A stretch of 64,000 nt of DNA from NCBI GenBank assembly GCA_033791545.1, contig JASJGL010000010.1, positions 1 to 64,000 of the forward strand, given 5' to 3'. The stretch comes from Antarcticimicrobium sp033791545. GTDB taxonomy: Bacteria > Pseudomonadota > Alphaproteobacteria > Rhodobacterales > Rhodobacteraceae. Of this stretch, positions 63,624 through 64,000 are shown in pieces (positions within the stretch are counted from its first letter, which is position 1; every line of letters starts with the position of its first letter). The notes under the pieces are model-generated. The model was given only the letters and a program-made list of their open reading frames with translations, ran no database searches and was not told where the DNA came from. Position numbers and translations under genes: made by a program.

Positions 63624-64000
63624 ATGGCCTATCTCGACAACATCCAAACCTTCGTTCGTGTCTATGAATTAGGCAATATGTCTGCGGCGGCGCGCGACCA
63701 AAGAATTTCCGCCGCCGTCGCCTCGGCGCGGATTTCCCAACTTGAGGAACATCTCAACGTCCGGCTGTTCCAGCGCACCACGCGCACATTGAACGCCACC
63801 GAACAGGGCCATATGTTCTATCGCGGCGCCTGCAAGATCCTCGAAGCGGTAGATACGGCCGAGGCCGAGATCTCCAATGTCACCATGACCCCGCGCGGCT
63901 CGCTCTTCGTCGCCGCGCCGCTGGGGCTGGGCCGGCGGGTGATCGCGCCCGCGGTTCCGGCGTTCAAGGCGCAGTACCCGCTGATCGACATCCGGCTGCG
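63624..64000 (+). CDS. LysR family transcriptional regulator (partial, C-terminus off right edge)
   Basis: About 125 residues visible from ATG 63624. The winged helix-turn-helix reads TFVRVYELGNMSAAARDQRIS, SARISQLEEHLNVRLFQRTTRTLNATEQG, then the linker helix and the start of the effector domain (GSLFVAAPLGLGRRVIAPAV). Close to the CrgA/AaeR-type group in the linker. Divergent from puuD, so purine degradation is a possible target. Confidence 0.88.
   Translation, partial: MAYLDNIQTFVRVYELGNMSAAARDQRISAAVASARISQLEEHLNVRLFQRTTRTLNATEQGHMFYRGACKILEAVDTAEAEISNVTMTPRGSLFVAAPLGLGRRVIAPAVPAFKAQYPLIDIRL

Overview
The window is a GC-rich alphaproteobacterial chromosome segment, most likely from a marine Rhodobacteraceae (Roseobacter-group, Ruegeria-like) bacterium. 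Supporting this are the box benzoyl-CoA epoxidation genes beside TRAP transporters, FnrL-type anaerobox motifs, a PmtA-type phosphatidylethanolamine methyltransferase, an FzlA-like FtsZ-binding GST, and urate hydroxylase PuuD with a fused cytochrome. The assignment comes from gene content and is inference. I see no phage, insertion sequence, CRISPR array or integrase. Regions: (1) 1-11.6 kb, minus strand: an aerobic benzoate module. A TRAP transporter (dctP-dctQ-dctM), benzoate-CoA ligase with a coupled alpha/beta hydrolase and a DUF309 protein, then boxC, boxB, a 58-residue cysteine-rich protein, boxA and a hotdog thioesterase cut by the left edge. The promoters of dctP, the ligase gene and boxC all carry TGCA-N6-TGCA-like motifs, the recognition pattern described for BoxR, so the three transcription units look like one benzoyl-CoA-responsive regulon. 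BoxR and the BoxD aldehyde dehydrogenase are not in the window. (2) 11.9-19.4 kb: a branched-chain-amino-acid-type ABC transporter (livHMGF, livK) with an embedded acyl-CoA synthetase, divergent from a TetR regulator across a perfect palindrome. (3) 19.5-28.4 kb: an exported SQR-like flavoprotein, a small membrane protein and a periplasmic DsrE-like protein, then cytochrome bd oxidase cydABX and its assembly exporter cydDC. FnrL-like boxes precede both the SQR-like gene and cydA. (4) 28.6-33.7 kb: a TetR regulator divergent from an AcrAB-type RND pump. (5) 34-57 kb: mainly housekeeping. tRNA-Lys; dapF-mtaB; msrB-msrA; an EamA permease; psd-pssA-pmtA phospholipid headgroup operon; a CDF metal exporter; HU; adenine deaminase with AMP nucleosidase; a class II aldolase-like protein; FzlA; MtgA; glutamate synthase gltD-[GFA protein]-gltB; UppP; an NDUFA9-like protein; tRNA-Leu(CAG). 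(6) 57.4-64 kb: a gene-poor stretch behind tRNA-Leu, a second TRAP transporter with a nitronate monooxygenase, then puuD divergent from a truncated LysR gene. The observations most worth a second look are the putative three-operon BoxR regulon including a TRAP importer, the small cysteine protein coupled to boxA, the FnrL-controlled periplasmic sulfide/persulfide gene set, and a DapF whose second catalytic cysteine reads as serine. Start codons were chosen by eye from Shine-Dalgarno sequences, overlaps and family length. Product names rest on motif recognition without database searches.
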